Assembly: GCF_036416795.1 (NCBI RefSeq)
Contig: NZ_CP143867.1
Coordinates: forward strand, 2,906,001 to 2,970,000
DNA length: 64,000 nucleotides
Direction of reading: 5' to 3'
Source: Bacteroides sp. MSB163
Lineage (GTDB): Bacteria; Bacteroidota; Bacteroidia; Bacteroidales; Bacteroidaceae
Shown here: in pieces, positions 8,425 to 16,453 of the stretch
How the letters are laid out: each line of letters opens with the position of its first letter
Numbering within the stretch: the first letter of the stretch is position 1
Translations under genes and position numbers: made by a program
Notes under the pieces: model-generated
Told to the model about the DNA's origin: nothing
Database searches by the model: none
What the model saw: only the letters and a program-made list of their open reading frames with translations

Positions 8425-9525
8425 ATGGAACATCCTGAAAACGATGAATCCTATAAAGGATTGGTTGTCAATGCAGGCATTGAGCAACCTTCGTCTGTCA
8501 ATCCCTATCGCCGTCCGAAACCTAAAAAGCGTCAGCGTTCCGTAGCGGAGTTTGTAGAAGGTATTGTGAAAGGAGACGTCACTGTGCTGAGTCAGGCAGT
8601 TACTTTAGTGGAAAGTGTGAAGCCTGAACACCAGGCATTAGCACAGGAAGTTATTGAGAGATGCCTGCCTTACTCAGGGAACTCTATCCGTGTGGGGATC
8701 AGTGGCGTGCCTGGAGCCGGAAAAAGTACCTCGATTGATGTCTTCGGCTTGCATGTGTTGGAAAAATACGAAGGTAAGCTGGCAGTGCTTGCCATCGACC
8801 CCAGTAGCGAGCGCAGTAAGGGCAGTATCTTGGGTGATAAGACGCGTATGGAGCAACTCTCCGTTCATCCAAAATCCTTCATCCGCCCCAGTCCGTCGGC
8901 AGGTTCTTTGGGTGGAGTAGCGCGTAAGACGCGTGAAACGATTATTCTTTGTGAAGCTGCCGGTTTCGATAAAATCTTTGTAGAGACGGTAGGTGTGGGA
9001 CAAAGTGAGACAGCTGTACACTCTATGGTCGACTTCTTCCTGCTTATCCAGTTGGCCGGAACAGGTGACGAACTGCAAGGCATCAAACGTGGTATCATGG
9101 AAATGGCGGACGGTATTGTTATCAATAAGGCAGATGGTGATAACCTGGAGCGTGCTAAACTGGCCGCATCGCAATTCCGCAATGCTCTGCATCTGTTTCC
9201 TGCTCCCGAGTCAGGATGGACGCCACAGGTGATGACTTATTCCGGTTTCTATAACCTGGGTGTGAAAGAAATCTGGAAGATGATTTACGACTATATTGCT
9301 TTTGTGAAAGATAACGGTTACTTTGAATATCGACGTAACGAGCAAAGCAAATACTGGATGTACGAAAGCATCAATGAGCGTCTGCGCGATAGTTTCTACC
9401 ACAATCCGGCCATAGAAGCCATGTTAAGTGATAAAGAACAGCAGGTACTTCAAGGCAAACTCACTTCCTTTGTTGCGGCAAAGAGCTTGCTCGATACCTA
9501 TTTCGGAGAAATGAGGAAGAGTTAG
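8425..9525 (+). CDS. meaB: MeaB-type methylmalonyl-CoA mutase-associated GTPase
   Basis: The protein has 366 residues and belongs to the G3E/SIMIBI P-loop GTPases. The P loop GVPGAGKST is at about 94-102, AIDPSSERSKGSILGDKTRM follows as the switch region, ETVGVGQSE is near 186 and the base-specificity motif NKADGDN near 234. MeaB (MMAA in animals) protects and loads the cobalamin-dependent methylmalonyl-CoA mutase, which Bacteroides uses for propionate formation. The mutase genes are not in this window. The protein has a longer N-terminal extension (about 50 residues, PRPKPKKRQRS) than minimal MeaB. It converges on a DMT exporter across a palindromic element. Confidence 0.9.
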   Translation: MEHPENDESYKGLVVNAGIEQPSSVNPYRRPKPKKRQRSVAEFVEGIVKGDVTVLSQAVTLVESVKPEHQALAQEVIERCLPYSGNSIRVGISGVPGAGKSTSIDVFGLHVLEKYEGKLAVLAIDPSSERSKGSILGDKTRMEQLSVHPKSFIRPSPSAGSLGGVARKTRETIILCEAAGFDKIFVETVGVGQSETAVHSMVDFFLLIQLAGTGDELQGIKRGIMEMADGIVINKADGDNLERAKLAASQFRNALHLFPAPESGWTPQVMTYSGFYNLGVKEIWKMIYDYIAFVKDNGYFEYRRNEQSKYWMYESINERLRDSFYHNPAIEAMLSDKEQQVLQGKLTSFVAAKSLLDTYFGEMRKS

Positions 9526-9606
9526 TTACAAAGCTACGAGCTACAAGCTACAAGTAGCTGCGCTATCATGCCGCAAGGCACTTGTAGCTTTGTAGCTCGT
9601 AACTAA
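9526..9606. repeat. Palindromic element, GCTAC-arm type, copy A
   Basis: The arms are built of the word GCTACAA and its variants: TTACAAAGCTACGAGCTAC on the left and the complementary GTAGCTTTGTAGCTCGTAA on the right. They enclose a core containing GCTGCGCTATCATGCCGC. The element exactly fills the space between two convergent stop codons and can act as a bidirectional terminator. Related copies lie at 35705-35791 and 57207-57303. Confidence 0.8.
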
Positions 9607-9607
9607 T

Positions 9608-10519
9608 TCACGCTTTTTTCCCTTCCTTCTCAAAGTCCGCCTTCGATTTACTCTTCGTTACGATATATACGCCAAGGAATACCAGAGCGATAGCTACACC
9701 TTTTTCCCAACCGAATACACCCAGGCCCATGATAATAGCAACAATAGAAGCTACGATGGGTTGCATATAGTTGTACATACTCACCACTGTGGGACGCAGC
9801 AACCTTTGTGCGGTCATAATGAAGATATAGGCAAGGAAGCTGCCACCTATTACCACGTAGCCCACTTGTGCGTATGCCGCAGTAGAAATTTCCGCCCATT
9901 GAATGCCTGCTACATCATGGTATGAGAATGGAATATAGCACATGGACGCATAGATAAACATCCACTTATTCAATGTGATGGGAGAATATTTCTGCGATAA
10001 GCTCTTGAACACAGTCAGATAAATAGAGAAGCTGATTTGTGCTACCAGACAAAGCAAGTCCCCGATAATACTGCTGTTGCCGTTGCTTGTGGCCTGACTG
10101 CTTAATATAAGCGTCAGTGCTCCCATGGCCCCTACAAAAATACCCAGTACTTTCAGGTTCGTGATAGGTTCCTTCAGATAAATGGCGGCGATAATCATGG
10201 TTACGATAGGAAGTGTGGTTGTCACGATGGAGGCATCGATGGGTGAAGTCATTGAAAGCCCGAAGATATACACCCCTTGATTGAACACCAGTGCGAAAAG
10301 TGAAGCAAAGAAAATCTTCAGCATATCGCGGTGATCCACGTGTTCGTGCTTACAGAATGCAGACAGTAGCCAGAAACAGGCGGCTGCACCTACCATGCGG
10401 AACGTAGTTACCGATAAGGCTGAAAACTCCATAAGTGCGGATTTGCCGATGGGAGCCATCAGTCCCCATAAAATATTGGCAGTCAGGGCGAATATGTGCC
10501 CTTGTACATTCTTATTCAT
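9608..10519 (-). CDS. EamA/DMT-family membrane exporter
   Basis: The protein has 303 residues from the ATG at 10519 (MNKNVQGHIFALTANILWGL). An upstream in-frame start at 10552 would add a charged, unlikely extension. About ten hydrophobic helices fall in two EamA repeats; the first begins at ALTANILWGLMAPIGKSAL and the second near GDLLCLVAQISFSIYLTVF. Such drug/metabolite transporters export amino acids, nucleosides or small metabolites; the substrate cannot be read from sequence. The C-terminus is basic (KSKSKADFEKEGKKA). It is monocistronic and convergent with meaB. Confidence 0.85.
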   Translation of the reverse strand: MNKNVQGHIFALTANILWGLMAPIGKSALMEFSALSVTTFRMVGAAACFWLLSAFCKHEHVDHRDMLKIFFASLFALVFNQGVYIFGLSMTSPIDASIVTTTLPIVTMIIAAIYLKEPITNLKVLGIFVGAMGALTLILSSQATSNGNSSIIGDLLCLVAQISFSIYLTVFKSLSQKYSPITLNKWMFIYASMCYIPFSYHDVAGIQWAEISTAAYAQVGYVVIGGSFLAYIFIMTAQRLLRPTVVSMYNYMQPIVASIVAIIMGLGVFGWEKGVAIALVFLGVYIVTKSKSKADFEKEGKKA

Positions 10520-10740
10520 ACTCTTTTTTCGTTTGAGGCTGCAAAAGAACAACTATTTTCTGAAACTAAAAAGTCTTTTCTCTTTTTATATACTTGTGGT
10601 CTGTTGGAAGCATTAATCATATTAGCACATTTATTCATATTCACTCGGAAAGGAAACTATGCTTCTCAATGTCAGTAGCATAGGGACATGACACTTGAAA
10701 CTTATTACCTTGAGAACCGAAACTCCCTTTGTTTTGCTGC

Positions 10741-10800
10741 ACAAGATGGCATCTTGTGTGGTGTAACATACTATCTTGAACAGCACAAGATGCCATCTTG
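10741..10800. repeat. Paired CAAGATG palindromes in a 570-base gene-free spacer
   Basis: ACAAGATGGCATCTTGT (10741-10757) is a perfect palindrome. CAAGATGCCATCTTG (10786-10800) repeats it 44 bases later, with a half site CTATCTTG between them. The rest of 10520-11089 holds no convincing gene, only AT-rich sequence and the regulator's promoter box. The palindromes could be operators or hairpins of a repeat family; a similar ACTGCA/AAGATG design recurs at 40794-40841. Confidence 0.5.
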
Positions 10801-10965
10801 AGCAGTAAAGGTAGTCACGCTTCAGTAGATATGCAAGCTTTTTACGGAGGAAAGGTAATAGTGATGTATGTGCATTATAACTGATTCATAACCGCTCGGG
10901 CATGAAACAACCGTCTTCATCTTCTTTTAAATCATGTAGAAAGACTTTTTCTTATTTTTTTGAGC

Positions 10966-10973
10966 TATTTTTG
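10966..10973 (+). promoter_or_regulatory. Putative promoter of the membrane regulator
   Basis: TATTTTTG matches the -7 consensus, with a T-rich stretch upstream but no clear -33 box. The predicted start near 10980 leaves a leader of about 110 bases to the preferred GTG start. Confidence 0.4.
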
Positions 10974-11089
10974 TATTCTGTAAAAACAAGTGACTTAACA
11001 TCCTCTGCTTGTAGAGGTGAAACTTCTTGTGTTTTGTCTTTAAAAATGTGTATGTACTTATATTATTGAATAAATGCCTTGTTTGTATT

Positions 11090-12151
11090 GTGAAACATTA
11101 TAGGAAAATATCATACGTATTAGGGGGAATCCTGCTCTTTGCAGTGGGAATGCTTGCTTTTCAGGTATATGAAAACGGAGTGGAAGGGCGCGGAATATGT
11201 AAGCGAAAGGCGGAGGCTTCACTGAAATCCGTTACGGAACTTTGGGCAAACAGGGAATTTGATAAACTTGGAATTCCCTATTCTGTTGGAGGAGGCGAAC
11301 CGAAAGAGGAAAGCAAGCAGCGTCGTATAGTGCTGGCGGAAGGAGAGACGGTGGTAGCGGTCGATTCGATAAAGGAAGAAAAGCGGTTGATTGCTTCACA
11401 TAACCTAAGTGCAAAGGTTCGCTTCCTGTTTTTGGTGGACAAAGCGGCTTTCAGCCTTTTGAATGAATTATGGCAAGAAGATTTGAATGATAGACACACT
11501 TATTGTTCCGGTGCTCTTATGCTGCAATCGGAATTGCCGGGTGACAGGAAAGGAAAAAAGTTTATGGCCGGAGACTCAACGCTGATGACTGATAAGTTCA
11601 AATTAGGAACCTACTATCTGGATGATATGTATTTTCTTGAATTGACGGCTTATCTTTCACTTCCTTCCCCATGGTTGTGTGCCGATTGGGGAAAGACCGG
11701 TATTGTTTCTTCTTCCATTATAGTTATCCTTTGCTTGTGCATATTTGTCCTTCTCTTTTGGCATAATCGAAAGAAGGACAACGACGATGAAGCGGTTGAT
11801 CCGGATGATTGCGTAACGCGCATCTCCGAAAATAAATATCAAATAGGCGGAGTCCTGTTTGATGAAGAGGCGTGTACGCTTACTTTTGAAGATCGAAGTG
11901 TGGTGAAATGTCCTATGCAGTCTTATAAACTACTTTCTGCATTTGTCCATGCGGAAAATCATTTCTTATCGAATAACCGGATTGTTGAAGTTTGTGGTTG
12001 GAGTTTAGAAAATATCAATATTAATCAAAACAGAAGAGTAACAGTAAGCCTTCTCAGGAAGTTACTTGACGCCGAGAAGTCTCATGTGAAGATAGAATCC
12101 GGTCAAAACGAGCAAAAAGAACAGGGCTTTTATATGCTTGTTGAAAAATGA
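11090..12151 (+). CDS. Membrane-embedded winged-helix transcription regulator (inverted ToxR-like)
   Basis: The open frame extends up to a TTG at 11027. I prefer the GTG at 11090 (MKHYRKISYVLGGILLF), which places a membrane segment at the N-terminus; no Shine-Dalgarno decides it. From 11090 the protein has 353 residues: TM1 at about 8-26, a periplasmic domain of about 175 residues, TM2 near SSSIIVILCLCIFVLLFW followed by basic HNRKK, then a cytoplasmic C-terminal domain. That domain (KYQIGGVLFDEEACTLTF, then MQSYKLLSAFVHAENHFLS, NRIVEVCGW, RRVTVSLLRKLL and a beta-hairpin end GFYMLV) has the layout of an OmpR/PhoB-type winged helix. It is therefore likely to read a periplasmic cue and bind DNA directly. 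It sits immediately before two NVEALA peptide genes and their lipoproteins and probably controls them. The assignment rests on fold pattern, not on a close homolog I can name. Confidence 0.75.
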   Translation: MKHYRKISYVLGGILLFAVGMLAFQVYENGVEGRGICKRKAEASLKSVTELWANREFDKLGIPYSVGGGEPKEESKQRRIVLAEGETVVAVDSIKEEKRLIASHNLSAKVRFLFLVDKAAFSLLNELWQEDLNDRHTYCSGALMLQSELPGDRKGKKFMAGDSTLMTDKFKLGTYYLDDMYFLELTAYLSLPSPWLCADWGKTGIVSSSIIVILCLCIFVLLFWHNRKKDNDDEAVDPDDCVTRISENKYQIGGVLFDEEACTLTFEDRSVVKCPMQSYKLLSAFVHAENHFLSNNRIVEVCGWSLENININQNRRVTVSLLRKLLDAEKSHVKIESGQNEQKEQGFYMLVEK

Positions 12152-12177
12152 TAAGTGCCTTATTATTAGTATAGAAA

Positions 12178-12210
12178 GGGGGAGTAATAAATTTTTTACT
12201 CCCCTTTTTT
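12178..12210 (+). terminator. Terminator after the regulator gene
   Basis: GGGGAGTAA (12179-12187) pairs with TTACTCCCC (12196-12204) and is followed by six T residues. It separates the regulator from the peptide/lipoprotein genes. Confidence 0.85.
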
Positions 12211-12245
12211 ACTCCCGTAAATGCATTTTGAATCTATTTATTATT

Positions 12246-12253
12246 TACATTTG
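12246..12253 (+). promoter_or_regulatory. Putative promoter of the first NVEALA peptide gene
   Basis: TACATTTG is a perfect -7 box. A TTTTG lies at 12226-12230, somewhat closer than the usual spacing for a -33 element. The predicted start is about 30 bases before the ATG. Confidence 0.55.
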
Positions 12254-12291
12254 CCGGCATAACAATTATTGATGAAAAACATACTAATAAA

Positions 12292-12531
12292 ATGAAGAAC
12301 AAGATGAAAAAGATTCTGGTATTTATGGGAGTTGTAGCTATTGCTATAGGAGGATATGTTTACAGTAAACAGTCATCTGTCAAGATGTCTTCTTTAATGT
12401 TGGAGAATATAGAAGCGTTGGCAGATTCAGAAACAGATGGTGTTCTTTGCTTTGGAAAAGGGTTGGTTGATTGTCCGCTTAATCACGATAAAGTATATAC
12501 TTATTATGCTCCGTATAGCTTATATTATTAG
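12292..12531 (+). CDS. NVEALA-type small secreted peptide 1
   Basis: The protein has 79 residues. The N-terminus is a short basic stretch and one hydrophobic segment (ILVFMGVVAIAIGGYVY). Then comes the family signature MSSLMLENIEALAD at about 32-45, followed by a 35-residue tail with two cysteines and many tyrosines (ending YAPYSLYY). The second peptide at 13844 shares MS-LML-N-(I/V)-EALA but has an unrelated tail, like a leader and variable core. Proteins with this motif are a recognised small family in Bacteroidetes without an established function, as far as I recall. The last 26 bases overlap the start of the downstream lipoprotein gene, so the two are translationally linked. It has its own -7 box. 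Confidence 0.75.
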   Translation: MKNKMKKILVFMGVVAIAIGGYVYSKQSSVKMSSLMLENIEALADSETDGVLCFGKGLVDCPLNHDKVYTYYAPYSLYY

Positions 12532-13579
12532 CGTTATATCTGTCCTGCTATTCATTTCTTGTACTTCGAATCCGGTTGCTTCCGGTAAAACGTCATATAC
12601 TGATTTCCCACAGGAGCAAAAATTGAAGGCAAAGACGATACGGCTGGATACAGCTTTATTCCGCTATCCTTCTCGTCTGCATATCAGGGACGGGAAAGCT
12701 GTGGTACTTGATTTGCATGGAACAGACTATTTCTTTCATACATTCAGCTATCCTGATTTTCGTTACCTGTCTTCTTTCGGGAGGCGTGGAGATGCACCGC
12801 AGGATATGCTTTCTGCCGAAAATTTCCGATGGAATGGGGCTTTTTTGTGGACATTAGATTCCAATAAGTCAGAATTAACAAGGTTTGGGTTTGCTTTATC
12901 CGGTGATTCACTGCTTCGTCAGGAAGCGGTGAATCTGGATAAGGATATTCTCCGGGCATTGGATTTTGTAATGTGTGAGGATTCTGCCTTTATCATTCCC
13001 GATTATTCGGGTGACAGTCGCTTTTGCAAAGTAAGCAAGAGTGGAAAATTGATGTATAAGTTTGGTGCTATTCCTACTGTCAACGAGGATGCCTTGCAGA
13101 ATGCCCGTCCGGCTTTGGCGCAGGCGTGGCGTAGTTTTATAGACTATAATCCCCGAAACGGGATACTTGCTGTTGCCACTCAGTTGGGTGAAGTGTTCGA
13201 AATCTATAATCTGAAAGACAGTACGCATGTTGTGTGCATGGGACCGCATGGTGAGCCGGAGTTTCAGGTGTCCGGGGGATATGGTATTCCTACGGGTATC
13301 ATGGGATTTAGTGATGTGCAGGTGACGGGTCGGGCCATTTATGCAGTCTTTCATGGGCGCTCGTTCAAAGATATAGCACGGGATGCCCGGAATGGTATTG
13401 ATCATCCGGATGGCGGGCAATTTATCTATGTGTTCAGCTTGACGGGAAAACCGTTAAAGAAATATGTACTGGATCATTACATTTGTGGCATATCGGTAGA
13501 TGAGCAGCGTGGACTTATTTATGCTACGGATGTGAATGAGGATGAGCCGATAGTAGAATACCATATAAATGGTATGTAG
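12506..13579 (+). CDS. BF3164-like (TolB-type propeller) lipoprotein 1
   Basis: The start is set at 12506 (MLRIAYIISVISVLLFISC), which gives a clean lipoprotein signal with box LFIS-C (Cys at about 19). The longer open frame from 12437 only reads through the peptide gene. The mature 339 residues show the repeated beta pattern of six-bladed propellers: an early segment with YLSSFGRRGDAPQDM (the FG.GP/GEF-type motif of this family), then FLWTLDSNKSELTRF and later LAVATQLGEVFEIYNL. BF3164-like lipoproteins usually accompany NVEALA genes. A surface or periplasmic location is inferred. Several D-(S/T)-(A/I/L/V/M/T) tripeptides occur, the O-glycosylation sequon described for Bacteroides. Confidence 0.7.
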   Translation: MLRIAYIISVISVLLFISCTSNPVASGKTSYTDFPQEQKLKAKTIRLDTALFRYPSRLHIRDGKAVVLDLHGTDYFFHTFSYPDFRYLSSFGRRGDAPQDMLSAENFRWNGAFLWTLDSNKSELTRFGFALSGDSLLRQEAVNLDKDILRALDFVMCEDSAFIIPDYSGDSRFCKVSKSGKLMYKFGAIPTVNEDALQNARPALAQAWRSFIDYNPRNGILAVATQLGEVFEIYNLKDSTHVVCMGPHGEPEFQVSGGYGIPTGIMGFSDVQVTGRAIYAVFHGRSFKDIARDARNGIDHPDGGQFIYVFSLTGKPLKKYVLDHYICGISVDEQRGLIYATDVNEDEPIVEYHINGM

Positions 13580-13843
13580 AGTTAATTAATTTATTAAAAG
13601 GAGCAGACGGTAAACGACTTGTTTCGCTGCAATAGAATACCGAATGCTCCGTAACCCCTAAAATTTAGAAGCCTGGCAAAGATACAAATTTTTAAGCAAA
13701 ACGGAAATTGATTTCCGCTGTTACGATAGTGCAGTGTGAAATATGCTCTAATGAGATACTCTGTATCTTACTTCTCGACTGTACAATATATGTGTACTTG
13801 ATATTGGTAATTGAATAGATTTTTACTTTGAAACAATATAGAA

Positions 13844-14092
13844 ATGAAGAAGTTTATGAAAATAACTTTTGTTGCGGCATTTGCGGCAATTGCAGGTTAT
13901 GGTGTTTACACAAATCAGAAAACAGATGCTATGTCCGATTTGATGTTGGCGAATGTAGAAGCATTAGCAAATAATTCAGAAAATAGTGGAACTGTAGATT
14001 GCTGTAACAGTAGTGATTGTAATGGCGATTTTTGTGGAACTTTCTATCCTGCGGATGGTTCAGGAAAGGGATATAAAATGTTTTATAAATAA
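13844..14092 (+). CDS. NVEALA-type small secreted peptide 2
   Basis: The protein has 82 residues. A basic start and hydrophobic segment (MKITFVAAFAAIAGYGVY) lead to MSDLMLANVEALAN (about 30-43), matching the NVEALA signature exactly. The 40-residue tail is cysteine-rich (DCCNSSDCNGDFC; Cys 53, 54, 59 and 64) and Gly/Ser-rich, so it could be disulfide-bonded or modified. A near-consensus -7 box TACTTTG lies at 13824-13830. The 264 bases upstream (13580-13843) otherwise hold no gene. A perfect hairpin follows the stop. Secretion is inferred; function unknown. Confidence 0.8.
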   Translation: MKKFMKITFVAAFAAIAGYGVYTNQKTDAMSDLMLANVEALANNSENSGTVDCCNSSDCNGDFCGTFYPADGSGKGYKMFYK

Positions 14093-14100
14093 TGATTTTT

Positions 14101-14135
14101 CGGATTGCTTAATTAGGGATTAAGCAATCCGATTT
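14101..14135 (+). terminator. Perfect 13-bp hairpin after the second peptide gene
   Basis: CGGATTGCTTAAT (14101-14113) pairs perfectly with its complement at 14119-14131 around TAGGG. The following ATTTTAAA is a weak T-run, so this may be a partial terminator or 3' stabiliser that makes peptide mRNA more abundant than lipoprotein mRNA. Confidence 0.7.
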
Positions 14136-14149
14136 TAAATATATAGTAT

Positions 14150-15193
14150 ATGTGTTATTTGCGATGTTTGTTTCTTGTGGTCTTATTGGCCGGGTTGTCG
14201 GCTTGTTCTGAGGACAATCGAAGAAAAGGAAGAAAGGCGATGGAAGATTTGGCAACTTCCGAATTGTTTTTTCAGGAAATATCGTTGGAAACAATTCTCG
14301 GCAGGCCTTTTCAGATAGAGATTGTGGACAGCATATTGATAATTGGGGATAATATTGAAGGAAAGGCATTGTTTCTGTATAATTTGTCGGACTCTTCTTG
14401 GGTTCGAGTTTTAAACATAGGACAGGGACCCGGTGAAGTGCTTGCTCCTCTTGCTATTGACGTGTCTGATAGGGATCATACGATAAGCGTGCTTCAAAGA
14501 CAAAGTGGAATCTGCCGAAGATATCGGGTTGATAGATTGTTTAATGATTCAATTTTTGATTTTCAGGAGGCAAGTTTGGAAGGAGCGGATAGGGTAGCTC
14601 AAATGCATGACGGATATGCTTGTTTAGGGATGTTTGAACAAGGCATATTGTCATTTTTTGATGCAAAAGGAAAAGAAAGTGAATGTATTGACCTTTATTC
14701 TAGATTTGACATAAAGGATATATCTGCCAAATATAGACTGTTTCAGGGGCGTTTGGCTTTTAACGAACGGACAAGGTATCTGATGTTTGCTCCATCTTAT
14801 GCTTCCGAAATTGGTTTTTATGCGGAACAAGATGATGGCAGTTGGGTGAAGAAAGATTCTTTCTGTTTGGGAACAGGAGGATTTGAGGATAGAATTTCGG
14901 AGAGTTCCGGCTTTGAACTTTTTAAGGACGATATAAGGAATTGTATGGATGCTTGTAGTTCTGAAAATTATTTTTATATGTTGTATGATGGAAGTGATTT
15001 AGGGCATACTCACAAGATAGAGTTTCGTTATGTCATTCGTTTTACTGCCAATGGTATATTGGATTGTGTGTACAAAGTGAATCCTACCGTCCGCAATATT
15101 TGTGTTTCGTATGACGATTCTGCCATGTATGTGCTGATGATAGGCAAGGATGGAGAGTATGCTATAGGTAAATCAGAGCTTTCAATAAGGTAA
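14150..15193 (+). CDS. BF3164-like / propeller lipoprotein 2
   Basis: The protein has 347 residues. The signal MCYLRCLFLVVLLAGLSAC gives a strong lipobox LSA-C at Cys 19. The mature part has blade-like repeats and the family's VRVLNIGQGPGEVLAPLAID motif at about 85-105, equivalent to FGRRGDAPQDM in lipoprotein 1. Similarity to the flanking lipoproteins is weak but co-linear, so these are divergent paralogs. It lies 57 bases after the second NVEALA gene, across a perfect hairpin. No catalytic motif is visible; a ligand-binding or scaffold role at the cell surface is inferred. Confidence 0.65.
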   Translation: MCYLRCLFLVVLLAGLSACSEDNRRKGRKAMEDLATSELFFQEISLETILGRPFQIEIVDSILIIGDNIEGKALFLYNLSDSSWVRVLNIGQGPGEVLAPLAIDVSDRDHTISVLQRQSGICRRYRVDRLFNDSIFDFQEASLEGADRVAQMHDGYACLGMFEQGILSFFDAKGKESECIDLYSRFDIKDISAKYRLFQGRLAFNERTRYLMFAPSYASEIGFYAEQDDGSWVKKDSFCLGTGGFEDRISESSGFELFKDDIRNCMDACSSENYFYMLYDGSDLGHTHKIEFRYVIRFTANGILDCVYKVNPTVRNICVSYDDSAMYVLMIGKDGEYAIGKSELSIR

Positions 15194-15350
15194 CACAGTC
15201 AAATAACGAATGATGCTAAGTGTGGGCAAAATGGAGTTATTTATGCTAGATAAAAGAGAAGTGAAATGGAGTTGATATTTACAGCTACTAAAATATGTTT
15301 AGAATGTTCCAACTAGGCATTTTTGTTGTTTGCTATAGTCAATATGATAA

Positions 15351-15384
15351 GGGAGAATCAGCCTATATAGGCTGATTTTTCCCC
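15351..15384 (+). terminator. Hairpin terminator between lipoprotein genes
   Basis: AATCAGCC-TATA-GGCTGATT (15356-15377), extended by GGGAG/TTCCC, forms a strong hairpin with an embedded T-run. The remainder of 15194-15420 holds no gene that I can support. Confidence 0.75.
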
Positions 15385-15420
15385 TATTGATGTTTTAAAT
15401 AATACAAATAATATTTTTTG

Positions 15421-16428
15421 ATGAAACGTATCGTCTATTTTATTTTGTTTGTTTTCTTTGCGAGTAGTTGCTTTAGAAATTCTGATGTGGAAAAATCTCA
15501 AAATCATTCTACTAATATCATTGATGTAAAGGAATTTGTAAAAGAAATTGTTATAGACACTCCTTTGATAGGAGGCTGGGCACGACCTTTTATTATAAAT
15601 GATTATTTATTGATAAGTGATTCTCAATCCGAAGAAAAATTAATCTCTATCTTTGATAAGGATAATTTCTCCTATTTGATGGGAATTGGAGATGCAGGGG
15701 AAGGACCTAATGAAATTACGAATATGGGGGTAATTGTGCCTGATGAAGTGCACCATCGATTTTTTGTACCTGATTATGGAAAATTGAAAGTTTTGAGTTA
15801 TAGTGTGGATAGTATCTTAAAAAATCCTTTTTATCGACCTGAAGTAAAAGGAGATATGAAAGAATTGCAATTTCCGGATAGATTTGTTTATGTGAATGAC
15901 ACTTTCTGTATTGCACGTTCCATAATGGTCGGAGAAAGCAAATATTTTCAACAATCTTTGGTGCGGTGGAATATGTTGACCGGAGAAATGGAATTATTGG
16001 TTGAAGGGCATCCTAAGATAGAACGAAAGCGAAGCCAGTTTGCGGTATCATTGGAACATAATCTGATAGTTGATTGCTATGCTCATCATGACCTAATGAC
16101 GATTCATGATCTTGATGGTAATTTGAAATACAATATTTATGGTCCTTATTGGGATGACAAGACGAGTAATGATATGGTTTATTATGATGCTGTGGTGATT
16201 TGTAAAGATAAGATTGTTGCAGCATATGCAGGAGGACGCAATTGGAGTGACGAGGGATTTCCTAATTGTTTTCAAGTCTATGATTTTAATGGGAATTATA
16301 TTAAAACGTTGGATATAGGTCGTAAAATTTGTAACTTTTGTTATGATCAGAAGCTGAATAGATTAATAATGGTATTAGACAATGAAATACAATTTGCTTA
16401 TTTAAATTTAGATGGACTTATAGACTAA
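15421..16428 (+). CDS. BF3164-like / propeller lipoprotein 3
   Basis: The start is the ATG at 15421 (MKRIVYFILFVFFASSC), lipobox ASS-C. The protein has 335 residues. The motif YLMGIGDAGEGPNEITN (about 80-97) corresponds to the GQGPGEV motif of lipoprotein 2. Later segments (LIVDCYAHHDLMTIHDLDG, then ADFNGNYIKTL-like) fit propeller blades. Base composition is much more AT-rich than in the genes from 18 kb onward, like the next gene, suggesting a distinct origin for 15.2-17.4 kb. The downstream Trx/DUF1573 lipoprotein starts 25 bases later and is probably co-transcribed. Confidence 0.65.
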   Translation: MKRIVYFILFVFFASSCFRNSDVEKSQNHSTNIIDVKEFVKEIVIDTPLIGGWARPFIINDYLLISDSQSEEKLISIFDKDNFSYLMGIGDAGEGPNEITNMGVIVPDEVHHRFFVPDYGKLKVLSYSVDSILKNPFYRPEVKGDMKELQFPDRFVYVNDTFCIARSIMVGESKYFQQSLVRWNMLTGEMELLVEGHPKIERKRSQFAVSLEHNLIVDCYAHHDLMTIHDLDGNLKYNIYGPYWDDKTSNDMVYYDAVVICKDKIVAAYAGGRNWSDEGFPNCFQVYDFNGNYIKTLDIGRKICNFCYDQKLNRLIMVLDNEIQFAYLNLDGLID

Positions 16429-16453
16429 AATGAAGAACTAATATTAGAAAATA

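Noticed and set aside
15194..15420. A third NVEALA peptide gene before lipoprotein 3
   Set aside because: The spacer has only a 16-codon frame from the ATG near 15265 and no EALA motif; no support for a gene beyond a possible decayed one.
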